Assembly: GCA_043811005.1 (NCBI GenBank)
Contig: JBDRNO010000093.1
Span: forward strand, 1-43,125
Length of the DNA: 43,125 bases
Origin: JBDRNO01 sp043811005
Lineage (GTDB): Bacteria > Bacteroidota > Bacteroidia > NORP154
Direction: 5' to 3'
The notes under the pieces are model-generated. The model was given only the letters and a program-made list of their open reading frames with translations. It did no database searches and was not told where the DNA came from. The position numbers were made by a program, and so were the translations under genes. Position 1 is the stretch's first letter, and each line of letters begins with the position of its first letter. Positions 32,975-42,600 of this stretch are shown here, piece after piece.

Positions 32975-33934
32975 TCATCCAATTCCCCACCACCTTTTTA
33001 CAAACGAATAAAGATTAAAGTTTTTTTTATTCATGTTTGCAGCTATCTCCTTTTGCAGTTCAAGTTTATCAATATTCTTCATTTTATGACGCTGAATTAG
33101 TTGGTAAGCTTTTTCTGCCAATAAATATTGCTTTTTATCATTAACGGTTTTTTCCAGATGCTCCCCGATACTGGTGATAATTTCTTCAACGCCTTCACCT
33201 TTTGTTGCAATTGCTTTGATAACGGGTATAGTCCAGGAGGCAGGATCATGTAATCCGGATTTCCGGGTATGCAACAATTGGTTCAGGTTACTGGCAAAAG
33301 TGTCTGCACCTGCCCGGTCTGCTTTGTTAACAACAAAAATATCGGCAATTTCCATTATTCCTGCTTTGATGGTTTGTATATCATCCCCCGATTCGGGAAC
33401 CATAACCAATATTGTTGTATCTGCCAATCCCGCAATTTCAACTTCGGATTGTCCTACTCCTACCGTTTCAACAAAAATATAATCAAATCCCCAGTATGGT
33501 TGTTCTTCCTTGCGTGGCATGCCAAACGCCTTCATCACATCAACAACTTCAATGGTTTTAGCGGATAATCCCCCAAGAGAACCCCTAGAGGCAAGCGAGC
33601 GGATAAACACATTTTCATTATTGAAATGCTCAGTCATCCTTAACCTGTCGCCCAAAAGTGAACCGTAATTAAAAGGAGATGAAGGGTCAATGGTGATAAT
33701 GCCGACATTTTTATTTTTAGTTAGTAACTGTTTGATCAAAGCATTAATAAGTGTACTCTTTCCTCCACCTGGCGGTCCTGTTATTCCAACAACGGGGATT
33801 TTCCGTTGAAGATTCAAGCCGGTTAATATTTTTTCATAACCCTCTATATCATTCTCTACAATAGAAATACAACGTGAAAGGGCTTTTTTGTCGCCCTCAT
33901 ATAGATTTTTAAGAAGCTTTTTGATTGAATCCAT
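32975..33934 (-). CDS. meaB: Methylmalonyl-CoA mutase-associated GTPase MeaB
   Basis: 319 residues. A G3E-family GTPase that protects and loads the B12-dependent methylmalonyl-CoA mutase. Walker A is clear (GITGPPGGGKSTLI, about residues 50-63), then IDPSSPFNYGSLLGDRLRM, ASRGSLGGLS, VETVGVGQSEVEIA and NKADRAGADTFA, which mark MeaB/ArgK rather than other GTPases. ATG start at 33934. The mutase subunits are not in the window, so it is encoded away from its partner here or next to genes beyond view. It lies downstream of the GT2 gene on the same strand but is separated from it by a large hairpin (33967-34101). Confidence 0.95.
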   Translation of the reverse strand: MDSIKKLLKNLYEGDKKALSRCISIVENDIEGYEKILTGLNLQRKIPVVGITGPPGGGKSTLINALIKQLLTKNKNVGIITIDPSSPFNYGSLLGDRLRMTEHFNNENVFIRSLASRGSLGGLSAKTIEVVDVMKAFGMPRKEEQPYWGFDYIFVETVGVGQSEVEIAGLADTTILVMVPESGDDIQTIKAGIMEIADIFVVNKADRAGADTFASNLNQLLHTRKSGLHDPASWTIPVIKAIATKGEGVEEIITSIGEHLEKTVNDKKQYLLAEKAYQLIQRHKMKNIDKLELQKEIAANMNKKNFNLYSFVKRWWGIG

Positions 33935-33966
33935 TCTGAATTAATAACTAAAATATTAAAATTCCG

Positions 33967-34101
33967 AAATAAGAATATAGGGTTGTAAGTTTATTGAAAA
34001 ATATTGCCACTAAAGCTCAAAAGCACAAAATCCCACTAAATTTTTTTGTGAAATTTAGTGTTTTGGTGTTTTTGTGGCAAAATATTGAAATTCTTATACT
34101 A
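33967..34101. repeat. Long imperfect hairpin of GCCACTAAA-type quasi-repeats
   Basis: The arms include ATATTGCCACTAAAG ... CCCACTAAATT and AATTTAGTG ... TTTGTGGCAAAATATT, around a short loop near 34045. Pairing extends outward through AATAAGAAT and ATTCTTATA, so nearly the whole gap between two minus-strand genes can fold into one stem. The words repeat at about 8 bases. It may end the GT2 transcript. Confidence 0.75.
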
Positions 34102-34127
34102 TAAATTAACCATGATGATTAAGTTTC

Positions 34128-34874
34128 TTATTTTTTCCGAAGTTCCCATAATTTTAAATATCTTAATAGTACAGAATAGGAAGAAATGGCTGAAGAAATA
34201 AAACCGGCAAATCCATCTAAAAATCCCAGCTTTACGAAGTAGTAGCTGAAAAATTTGAATAAAGGTTTAATTACTACATGATATGCGGTAATAGTCCCTG
34301 TTTTAGGAGCATGGTCTTTTGCAGACCACAGGGCATAACGCTGCACTTTTTCCAGATACTGACTCAAATCACTGCATGTATTATGGACCAATTTATTTTT
34401 TAAATAACCCACTTCTCCATTTGCGATTATTTCCGAATGAACCTGTTTTTCCTCATATCTGCATAAGTCGCGTTTAAACAAGCGAATTACCTTGTCGCGT
34501 TTTGTACCGCCATATTTTAATTTTTTACCGAGAAAATAATTTTCTCTACAGATCCAGAATGCAACTTTACCGGTATCTTGATTTAATATCGTTTGGATCT
34601 CTTTTTTTAATCCGGGAGTTACCCTTTCATCGGCATCTATGAGGAGTATCCATTCGTTATTTGCCTGTGGGATAGCCCAGTTTTTTTGGGCTGCGGAATT
34701 AATATACTCATGAACCAAAATAAAACCAGTGAATTTTTTAGCAATTTCTATTGTTCTGTCAGTACTGTATGAATCTACAATCATGATCTCATCAGCCCAT
34801 TCCACTGATTTGAGCACCTCCTCTATATTCTGTTCTTCGTTCTTGCAGGGTATGATGGCAGTGAGTTTTTTCAT
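34128..34874 (-). CDS. Family 2 glycosyltransferase (WaaE/KdtX-like)
   Basis: 248 residues, GT-A fold. The N-terminus TAIIPCKNEEQNIEEVLKSV and EIMIVDSYSTDRTIEIAKKF are typical of GT2 nucleotide-sugar binding. The metal-binding acidic motif is IDADERVT (about residues 98-105). AAQKNWAIPQA and GGTKRDKVIRLFKRD match the WaaE/KdtX group of lipopolysaccharide core glycosyltransferases. The C-terminus has a hydrophobic segment (FKFFSYYFVKLGFLDGF) suggesting membrane association. ATG start. Divergent from the GT4 gene at 35097. Sugar and acceptor cannot be told from sequence. Confidence 0.93.
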   Translation of the reverse strand: MKKLTAIIPCKNEEQNIEEVLKSVEWADEIMIVDSYSTDRTIEIAKKFTGFILVHEYINSAAQKNWAIPQANNEWILLIDADERVTPGLKKEIQTILNQDTGKVAFWICRENYFLGKKLKYGGTKRDKVIRLFKRDLCRYEEKQVHSEIIANGEVGYLKNKLVHNTCSDLSQYLEKVQRYALWSAKDHAPKTGTITAYHVVIKPLFKFFSYYFVKLGFLDGFAGFISSAISSYSVLLRYLKLWELRKK

Positions 34875-34919
34875 CTATAATTTATTGTATCGGGATCATC
34901 CGTAAGGGTGAAAAGTTTT

Positions 34920-34976
34920 GCCACGAATTACACTAATTTTTACTAATTTTTTGGTTTAATTCGTGAAATTAGTGGC
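34920..34976. repeat. Inverted GCCACGAATT quasi-repeat
   Basis: GCCACGAATTACACTAATT (left) and the reverse complement of AATTCGTGAAATTAGTGGC (right) match at all but about three positions, around a loop of about 18 bases. It lies in the divergent region between the GT2 and GT4 genes. Similar in style to the hairpin at 33967-34101, with related GCCAC ends. Confidence 0.75.
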
Positions 34977-35096
34977 AATATTATTTTTTAATTTGCTATG
35001 CTATGTGCTTTTTTTATATCTCTAACAATACAAATTTAATATAATTGCTTATAATTAGTTTATTTTGCATAGATATTATTCAAATTTAACTTTTAA

Positions 35097-36260
35097 ATGA
35101 TAAACGGAATAGTTACAAAAATTATTCAAATGACAGGAGAGAAAAAGATCGGCTTTTTATGCAGTTCATCAAGTTTGGGCGGACTGGAGATCAATGTTGT
35201 CAGGTTGGCGTTTTGGATGAAACAAAGAGGGTGGGAGGTAGTGTTATATGTCCTGAAAAATTCTCCAATTGAAGCTATGGCAAAAGACAGATCCATTAGG
35301 ATAAGGAACATAGTTAAACATTGGAAATATTTTGACATCATAAGAGCATTGAAATTATTACAAAAACTCAGGGCAGATAACGTGAATTTATTATTAGTCA
35401 GGGATAACAGGGACATAAGTCTTGCGGCTATCGCTAAAACATTTTCCTTTAATAAGCTGAGAATTATTTATCAGCAGGCAATGCAAATAGGAATAAATAA
35501 AAAAGACATCTTTCATACAATAAGATATTCAAAAATTGATGCATGGCTTACCCCGCTTAAATGGTTAGCCGGTCAGGTTAAAGCACGCACAAATTTCCCT
35601 GCTAATAAGATACATATAGTTCCCCTTGGAATAGAACTTGAAAAATTCATTAATAATAAATACACAAAGGAAAAAGCGAGGGAGTTTTTTTCACTTTCAT
35701 CTGAATCAAGGATCATTGGCATTATTGGAAGATTAGCATACGGTAAAGGACAGCATTTATTAATTGAAGCAATACATCATTTAAACACGCAAAATTATAA
35801 TGTTGAATTGCTTATCGTTGGCGAACCGACAAAAAATGAGGGAACACAATATCTTGATCATTTGAACCAACTCGTTACCAAATACAACTTAAATGACAAA
35901 GTACACTTCAGGCCGTTTACAGATAAAGTTGAAATATTTTACAGGGCAATTGATATTTTTACATTAGCGTCTAAAAGTGAAACATTTGGTACTGTAACTA
36001 TTGAGGCAATGGCATCGGGTTTGCCTATCATAGGAACCAACACCGGAGGCACACCTGAAATATTAAAATATGGCGGGTTGGGCTTGTTGTTTACCCCAGG
36101 TAATATGAAGGAACTTGTAAATAATATTACCGCGCTTTTAGATGATCCGTCTAAAATGAAAGCATTGGGAGAAAGTGCCAGGAAAGAGGCAATTGAAAAA
36201 TATTCACATATTGCCGAATGCAGGCAAATTGAAGAGATCATTAATGCAGACTTGATATAA
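35097..36260 (+). CDS. Family 4 glycosyltransferase
   Basis: 387 residues, GT-B fold. The N-terminal half begins KKIGFLCSSSSLGGLEINVVRLA (the GG.E loop after the first strand). The C-terminal donor-binding half shows IIGIIGRLAYGKGQHLLIEA, VHFRPFTDKVEIFYRAID and the E.{7}E motif region SETFGTVTIEAMASGLPIIG with GGTPEI. These mark a GT4 (glycogen-synthase-like) retaining enzyme, here probably in surface glycan assembly given the GT2 and GT9 neighbours. ATG start; a second Met 11 codons in would also fit the family start. Confidence 0.93.
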   Translation: MINGIVTKIIQMTGEKKIGFLCSSSSLGGLEINVVRLAFWMKQRGWEVVLYVLKNSPIEAMAKDRSIRIRNIVKHWKYFDIIRALKLLQKLRADNVNLLLVRDNRDISLAAIAKTFSFNKLRIIYQQAMQIGINKKDIFHTIRYSKIDAWLTPLKWLAGQVKARTNFPANKIHIVPLGIELEKFINNKYTKEKAREFFSLSSESRIIGIIGRLAYGKGQHLLIEAIHHLNTQNYNVELLIVGEPTKNEGTQYLDHLNQLVTKYNLNDKVHFRPFTDKVEIFYRAIDIFTLASKSETFGTVTIEAMASGLPIIGTNTGGTPEILKYGGLGLLFTPGNMKELVNNITALLDDPSKMKALGESARKEAIEKYSHIAECRQIEEIINADLI

Positions 36261-36795
36261 GGTAATATATAGTTGAGTCCGCTAATGGGCGGAAGAGCTG
36301 TTGAAAAATGCACGAAGTAACGATTTAATCTTAATTTGAATGATGACTAAATATTTATATTTTTTTTTACTTTTTTTATATGAGCAAGTTCAGTTTCTCA
36401 GTTTTCGGTTTTCGGTTATCTGTTTTTCAGTTAATCGGTTTAATCATAACATTTTTGTCTGCTATTAAATAATCTGGTGGTGTATTAAATGTAATGATGG
36501 AATGAAGAAAAAGTAACGAGATGAGAGCAGCAAAAGACGAGTTAGATATAATATATTTTTTTTATTCTCTACTTGCTACTCGCCACTCATTGTGTTCTTT
36601 AAATTCACTATATTTTGTCATCCTTAAATTTGCAACACTACCAATAAATTTTTAGTAACTTGGATAAGATTTTCTGTAAAAAACCGGCAAACTGATAAAC
36701 CGACAACTGACAACTGATAACTGATAAACCGATTAAAATTAGAAATTTAATTATCGTTCAAATGTTATTAATAATGACTTTTTTAATGGGCTAGT
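36261..36795. other. 535-base intergenic region between GT4 and GT9 genes
   Basis: No gene seen on either strand. It holds two nested inverted repeats: an outer pair at 36390-36445 and 36679-36738, and an inner pair at 36511-36543 and 36563-36594. A short hairpin TCCGC/GCGGA sits at 36278-36293. Confidence 0.75.
36390..36738. repeat. Two nested inverted quasi-repeats
   Basis: The outer left arm (36390-36445) is rich in TCGGTTTTCGGTTATCTG-like words, and the outer right arm (36679-36738) in the complement, AACTGATAAACCGACAACTG-like words with period 7. Between them, ACGAGATGAGAGCAGCAAAAG (36516-36536; one arm) pairs imperfectly with TACTTGCTACTCGCCACTCA near 36570-36589. Two unrelated motifs, each with its own inverted partner, in one gap. 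Confidence 0.7.
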
Positions 36796-37818
36796 ATGAA
36801 ATTAAAAAACATCATAATAAGCCGCACCGACAGCATAGGGGATGTCATCTTGACCCTGCCATTGGCGGGGGTATTGAAAAAGCTCTATCCCAAATGCAAT
36901 ATTACATTTTTAGGAAACGGATACACACAGCCGGTAATTGATGCCTGTGAACATATTGATCATTTCCTCGACTGGAATTTGATAAAGGGACAGGACGAGA
37001 AACAGAAGATCAATTCCTTTAAAGCTGTTGAAGCGGATGTCATCATTCATGTTTTTCCGGATAAAGCCATCTCGTCTCTGGGCAAAAAAGCGAAGATTCC
37101 GATCAGGATAGGGACGAATCACAGATTCCACCATTTGTTCAGTTGCAATAAGTTGATCGGTCTTGGAAGGAAGAACTCTCCGTTGCACGAGGTGCAATTA
37201 AACTTAAAATTGCTTAAACCTTTCGGTGTTAATAAACTTTACACTCTGGAAGAGATTCCCGAATATTACGGTTTGACCAGCATAAAACCCTTGAAGGAAG
37301 ATTTTCGTGAGTTGATCTCTACAGATCGCTTCAATCTCATCTTACACCCAAAGACAAAAGGAAGTGCACGGGAATGGGGTGTGGAGAACTTCGTGGAGTT
37401 AATAAAAATACTGCCACGGGACAAGTTTAAGATATTTATTACAGGTACTAATGAAGAAGGAAAGCAAATCAAAGAAAGTTTGATAGATAAATATCCATAT
37501 ATAGTTGACCTATCCGGAAAACTTTCTCTTAATGAGCTTATCAGCTTTATTTCTTTTGCAGATGGCTTGGTGGCTTCCAGCACGGGTCCTTTGCATATAG
37601 CTGCCGCCATGGGTAAACATGCTCTTGGCATATACCCCCCAATCCGGCCTATGCATCCCGGCAGGTGGGCACCGCTTGGGAGAAATGCTTCTTATTTTGT
37701 ATTGGACAAGAAGTGTGATCTGTGCAGGAAGAACATGGATTGTGAGTGTATAAGAGATATTGAGCCGGAGGAGGTGAAAGGGCGTTTAATTCAGTTGGCA
37801 GTAGGCAATAGACAATGA
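36796..37818 (+). CDS. Family 9 glycosyltransferase (heptosyltransferase-like)
   Basis: 340 residues, GT-B fold. The N-terminus IIISRTDSIGDVILTLPLAGVLK is the family 9 signature, with the Asp of the SIGD motif in the expected place. The C-terminal half contains FNLILHPKTKGSAREWGVENFVEL-like sequence, LSLNELISFISFADGLVASSTGPLHIAAAMG (the donor-site loop) and a Cys-rich CDLCRKNMDCECI segment near residue 310. Heptosyltransferases add heptose to lipopolysaccharide inner core; in Bacteroidota, members of the family may transfer other sugars. ATG start. Third glycosyltransferase of the cluster; convergent with the TPR gene after 16 bases. Confidence 0.93.
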   Translation: MKLKNIIISRTDSIGDVILTLPLAGVLKKLYPKCNITFLGNGYTQPVIDACEHIDHFLDWNLIKGQDEKQKINSFKAVEADVIIHVFPDKAISSLGKKAKIPIRIGTNHRFHHLFSCNKLIGLGRKNSPLHEVQLNLKLLKPFGVNKLYTLEEIPEYYGLTSIKPLKEDFRELISTDRFNLILHPKTKGSAREWGVENFVELIKILPRDKFKIFITGTNEEGKQIKESLIDKYPYIVDLSGKLSLNELISFISFADGLVASSTGPLHIAAAMGKHALGIYPPIRPMHPGRWAPLGRNASYFVLDKKCDLCRKNMDCECIRDIEPEEVKGRLIQLAVGNRQ

Positions 37819-37826
37819 TAATATAA

Positions 37827-37843
37827 AAGCGATCCTATCGCTT
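37827..37843. terminator. Hairpin at the convergent GT9/TPR junction
   Basis: AAGCGAT, loop CCT, ATCGCTT: perfect 7-base stem. On the minus strand it covers the TPR gene's stop codon and is followed by TTTATATT; on the plus strand a T-rich stretch follows about 15 bases later. It could serve both genes. The same 15-mer core lies at 6858-6872. Confidence 0.5.
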
Positions 37844-39487
37844 GGTAAATTTTATACTTTTTTTCAACTTCCCTTCAAAAAAAGCATGCAACGGAAATAT
37901 CAGCGCAGCAACAACAGCATTAAAAGCAAGTTTTATAGCGGGTGCACCTGTTGAGAATCGTTCAATATACTGGTCTAATAGTACCAATGTAAACTCGAAG
38001 AAAAGGAGAAAGGCGAAGAATATAATGCCTTCTGCTAAGCGAACCGGGATTGTAACCCGTCCTAGCATAAACACCCCTGCAAACAGCAACACTATAAATA
38101 TCAATATCCCCGAATACTGCAAATTATCCCTTCTTGCCTTTGCTTCCGCTTCAACCTTTGCCTTAACTTCCTCCCAGGCTTTGCGTTTCATTTCCTTCAT
38201 CTCAAACTCATGTTTCGCTTCTAACCTGCCTATTTCCTTTGATTTCTCTTCATTAAACAGGGTGTCTTTTATTTGTGTATAAAGTTGTTGGTATTTGTAA
38301 GCAAGCTTATAGTTACCTTGTTGGGCATAGCAATTTGTAAATGCCATATAGTTGTCCTTCATTTTACCTTTATTTCCTGCCGCTTTATTAATGCTTAAAC
38401 CTTTGGTTATGAAATTAACTGCCTCATCATATTTGCCTTGCTCATAATATATGATCCCGATATTGTTGTATGAAGAGGCATTTCCCTGATTATCCCCGGT
38501 CTCTTCTTTGATCTTTAAACTTTCAAAATGGTTTTTTAGTGCAGCGGAGTAATCCCGGTTTGCCTGGGCTGTATCCCCCTGCTCTTTGGACAGGTTGCCC
38601 TGGTATCTATAAACATTCCCGAGATTATTGTAGGAAGCGGCAATACCCACTTTGTTTCCAAGTTCTTTAAGGATATTTAAACTTTTAAGATAATTCTCTA
38701 TTGCCGCTGGGTAGTTGTATTGGTTTTTATAAATAAGTCCGATATTGTTGTATGAATAGGCAATACCCTGTTTATCCCCGATCTCTTTTTTGATCTTTAA
38801 ACTTTCAAAATGGTTTTTTAATGCATTTGAGTGATCCCCCTGCTCTTTATAAATCATAGCGATATTATTGTAAGATAAAGCAATACCATTTTTATATCCT
38901 AGTTCTTTATATATTTTTAAACATTCAAAATAGTTTTTTAGTGCAGCGGTGTAGTCACCCTGAAACTCATAGACAATCCCGATATTGCTGTATGCATTGG
39001 CTATGCCTTTTTTATCCCCAATTTCGGAATGGAACTTTAAGCTGATAAGATAATTTTCTATTGCTGCGGGATAATCCCCCCGGTATTCATAAATAATACC
39101 GATATTGTTGTAAGAGTCGGCAACGCCCTGTTTATCCCCCATCTCTTTCCTGATCTTTAAACAGTCTAAATAATTTTTCAGCGCATTGGAGTAATCACCC
39201 TGAGACTCATAGATATTACCTATAGTGTAATATGAGTTGCCGATTCCTTTTTTATAATCTAATTTATGAGCTAATGTAAATCCTTGATTGGCGTATTTAA
39301 AGGCATTTTCGAATTCACCCTTACTTGTTAGTTCCCATGCGAGTAAATTAAGTATTATTACTTTATTAGTATCCTTTTTAGCAGTTTTTAAAAGGGTGAA
39401 AAGTGAATCAATTTTAGATGATTGATCATTGGCAAATGTCAGGAATGACAACAACAGCGGTACAAAAAAAATGAAGCAACTTTTCAT
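37835..39487 (-). CDS. Tetratricopeptide-repeat membrane protein
   Basis: 550 residues. A signal peptide (LLLSFLTFAND) is followed by eight TPR units of 40 residues each, with the core YNNIGIIYE.QGDY..A; between units six and seven there is a 14-residue insert (LSKEQGDTAQANRD). A charged, probably coiled segment (about 405-450, EMKEMKRKAWEEVKAKVEAEAKARR) leads into three predicted membrane helices (about 455-540). In Bacteroidota, such TPR plus coiled coil plus membrane parts often precede a histidine kinase, cyclase or LuxR-type output domain; here none follows and the gene ends normally. Partner and function unknown. ATG start. Confidence 0.9.
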   Translation of the reverse strand: MKSCFIFFVPLLLSFLTFANDQSSKIDSLFTLLKTAKKDTNKVIILNLLAWELTSKGEFENAFKYANQGFTLAHKLDYKKGIGNSYYTIGNIYESQGDYSNALKNYLDCLKIRKEMGDKQGVADSYNNIGIIYEYRGDYPAAIENYLISLKFHSEIGDKKGIANAYSNIGIVYEFQGDYTAALKNYFECLKIYKELGYKNGIALSYNNIAMIYKEQGDHSNALKNHFESLKIKKEIGDKQGIAYSYNNIGLIYKNQYNYPAAIENYLKSLNILKELGNKVGIAASYNNLGNVYRYQGNLSKEQGDTAQANRDYSAALKNHFESLKIKEETGDNQGNASSYNNIGIIYYEQGKYDEAVNFITKGLSINKAAGNKGKMKDNYMAFTNCYAQQGNYKLAYKYQQLYTQIKDTLFNEEKSKEIGRLEAKHEFEMKEMKRKAWEEVKAKVEAEAKARRDNLQYSGILIFIVLLFAGVFMLGRVTIPVRLAEGIIFFAFLLFFEFTLVLLDQYIERFSTGAPAIKLAFNAVVAALIFPLHAFFEGKLKKSIKFTKR

Positions 39488-39608
39488 ATATAGTTTGTTT
39501 AGCTTATACGGAACGGGCTTATTGTTTTTTTATGTAAGACCCGGGTTTTACGCTCCAGTGGCGAAAGTAAGAATAAAGTGCGGTTTTGTGAACTGGAGGG
39601 ATTGGTTA

Positions 39609-39636
39609 TTTCTTTCTTTCTTTCTTTCTTTCTTTC
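39609..39636 (+). repeat. Perfect (TTTC)7 microsatellite upstream of the protease gene
   Basis: Seven exact TTTC units (28 bases). The tract ends 8 bases before the -7 element at 39645, so it occupies the place where the -33 element should be. Tetranucleotide tracts of this length slip readily during replication, a known mechanism of phase variation. Confidence 0.95.
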
Positions 39637-39644
39637 AAAAATCG

Positions 39645-39652
39645 TATCTTTG
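39645..39652 (+). promoter_or_regulatory. Bacteroidota -7 element (TATCTTTG) of the protease gene
   Basis: Perfect TAnnTTTG match 20 bases before the ATG at 39673. The nearest TTG upstream of the microsatellite (39602-39604) is 40 bases away, twice the usual spacer. Confidence 0.65.
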
Positions 39653-39672
39653 GTGAGCTATTTAATTATCCT

Positions 39673-42600
39673 ATGATCTTCACAAACCTATATAGAATAA
39701 AGTTCCTGTTTTTTTTTATTTTCCTTGCAGTACTAACCTGTTTTTGTTCCGCTCAACCCGTTAAATTCCCACAATCACTTTTCAATAATGAAATTCAGGA
39801 TGATTACATAAATGGACAACTATTTGTAAAGATCAAAAACACCTGTTCTCTTGATATTAGTTATGATTCATTAAGATTTACTAAATTTCAAAGATTTAGT
39901 AAATCTGATTTTGAGGATGCAAAAAGGTTAAGCATCCTCATTCAAAAATACGACATCAAAAAAATCCACAAACCCTTTATCCTCGACAATCCCAAACTGC
40001 AAAAAACCTATCTTATTGAATTTGGCAAAACTACCATGGCAAATAACCTCATTGAAGAATTTAAACAATTGGACTTTATAGATTATTCCGAAAAAGTGCC
40101 AAACTATCAATTATTTTATACCCCCAACGATCTTCACACCAATCAATGGTACTTGCCGCAAATACAAGCGGAATCAGCGTGGGATATTTCAACAGGTTCC
40201 GATTCGGTTATAGTTGCAATTGTTGATAATGCCGTTAGCACCATACACGAAGACCTCATTGACAACCTTTGGGTTAATCCGGGCGAAATAGACGGGAACA
40301 GTATTGACGATGACGGAAACGGTTATACTGATGACATCAATGGTTATGATGTAGCTGATTATGATAATGATCCCAATCCTCCAACGCCAACTGACGGGAC
40401 ATTTGCACATGGCACTCATTGTGCCGGGATTACTTCGGCTGCAACCGATAACTCAACAGGTATTGCTTCAATAGGTTTTAAGGCAAAAATAATGGCTGTT
40501 AAAAGTTCTACAGATGCAAGTGGAGGGTTATCATTAGCTGCTGCATATCTCGGTGTTCAATATGCTATTACCGCTGGTGCAGATATAATTAGTATGTCAT
40601 GGGGAGGGGGTGCATATTCCCAGACCTATCAAAACCTGTTCACCCAGGCGCATAATAATGGCATTGTGCTAATTGCCGCTGCCGGTAACAGCAACACAAC
40701 GATCCCACACTATCCCTCAGCCTATAATAATGTAATTAGTGTAGGTTCAACAAATAGCAGTGATTCAAAATCCTGGTTCTCTAATTACGGAACTACTATT
40801 GATGTGATGGCTCCGGGAAGCAATATCTGGAGCTGCCTTGCTGGCTCAACCAGCTCTTATGGGTATAAAAGCGGCACATCAATGGCTTGTCCGCTGGTCT
40901 CAGGATTAGCAGCATTAATGCTGGCAAAGAATCCATATTTAACACCCGATGACCTGGAAGCATGTCTGAAAGGCAGTTGTGATAATATTGATGCACAAAA
41001 TCCCTCTTATATTGGTCTAATCGGTGCAGGCAGGATAAACGCATACCAGGCATTACTGTGCCTGAAACCCATAACCGCGCAGTTCACTTCTGATATTACA
41101 CAGGTTTGTCCCGGAGGTACAGTTAACTTTACTGATCTGAGTAATAATGACCCTATCTCATGGGATTGGAACTTCCCCGGTGGCACACCTTCAAGCTCAA
41201 CACTACAAAATCCTGTTATAACTTATAACACTGCTGGAACTTATGATGTTACTCTTATAGTTACTAACTCGCTTGGCTCGGATACGATTACCCAAACAGT
41301 CTATATTACAGTTTCTCCGCCATCGGCTTTTCTCAGCGGGGCAGCTACTATCCCGTTTGGATTCTCTGCCAATTTAAAAGTGGATTTAACGGGAAATCCT
41401 CCCTGGAGCATAACTTATTCCGATGGAACAACCACTTACGCAATAAACAACATAACAAACAGCCCTTACTACATTACCGTATCGCCTGCAGATACAATTA
41501 CTTACACTTTAGTGTCCGTAAATGATAATGGATGTGCCGGTAATGTTTCGGGTAGTGCTACTATTAATGTAACTGACAATTCCGGCTGCTCACTTACTTC
41601 AACTTTTCAAAAAACATTTGGAGGAACTGCCGATGACGAGGGTATTTCTATCGCTTTGACAAATGACGGAGGATCCATTATTATCGGGACTACTCAAAGT
41701 TTTGGTGCTGGGAACATAGATGTTTATGTGATCAAACTGAATGCTTGTGGTTATACCCAGTGGACGAAAACATATGGCGGTGCTAGTTCAGATAGAGGAG
41801 CCGGTATTTTGCAAACAATTGACGGTGGATATATAATGACTGCATATACCCAAAGTTTTGGTGCAGGAAATTTGGATTACCTTCTAATCAAAACGGATTC
41901 TCTAGGAGTTACGCAATGGTCATATTCATATGGATTATCGGGTGCGGATTATCCTCGGGTAATACAGCAAACCAATGATGGTGGATATATCGTAGGTGGA
42001 GTTACCTCCAGTATGGGAGCTGGAAGCAGTGATTTCTCTATGTTTAAAGTTGATGCAACCGGGAATTTGTTATGGACTAAAAGTTATGGGAATTCAGCTA
42101 ATGATTTTTTACATCTAATAGAAGTCACCTCTGATGGAGGATTCATTCTTTCTGGCTATAGAAGAGATTATACTGTAGCAAGCCGTGAAGCATATCTAAT
42201 TAAAACTGATAGTATTGGCAATGTTCAATGGTCTAAGACTTATTCTGGGCCTCAATGGGAACAAGCAGACAATGTCATCCAAACGGATAACGGGTATTTA
42301 ATAACATCCTACACCAATTCTTATGGAGCAGGAGGCATGGATATAATGCTGGTGAATGTAGATAATAATGGAAATATTATTTGGTCAAAAACTTACGGTG
42401 GTACTTTTGAAGATAAAGGGCTTGATGCCGTGCAAATTCCCGGTGAAGGATACTATATTATAGGCAATACTCAAAGCTATGGAAATGGAGGTACGGATTT
42501 ATATCTCATGAAAATAGATACTATAGGAAACTTAATCACAGCGATAGCAATAGGCGACTCCGGAGATGATGATGCCTGGACTGCTTCTAACAATGTAAGA

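Noticed and set aside
38400..39300. Regular ~120-base repeats resembling an array
   Set aside because: They are the DNA of 40-residue TPR units in one continuous gene, not CRISPR: no constant repeat with unique spacers.
39429..39656. Small plus-strand open frame spanning the TTTC tract
   Set aside because: Starts inside the antisense TPR gene, and its C-terminus is the microsatellite translated; no independent support. Kept in mind only because the tract is in frame with it.
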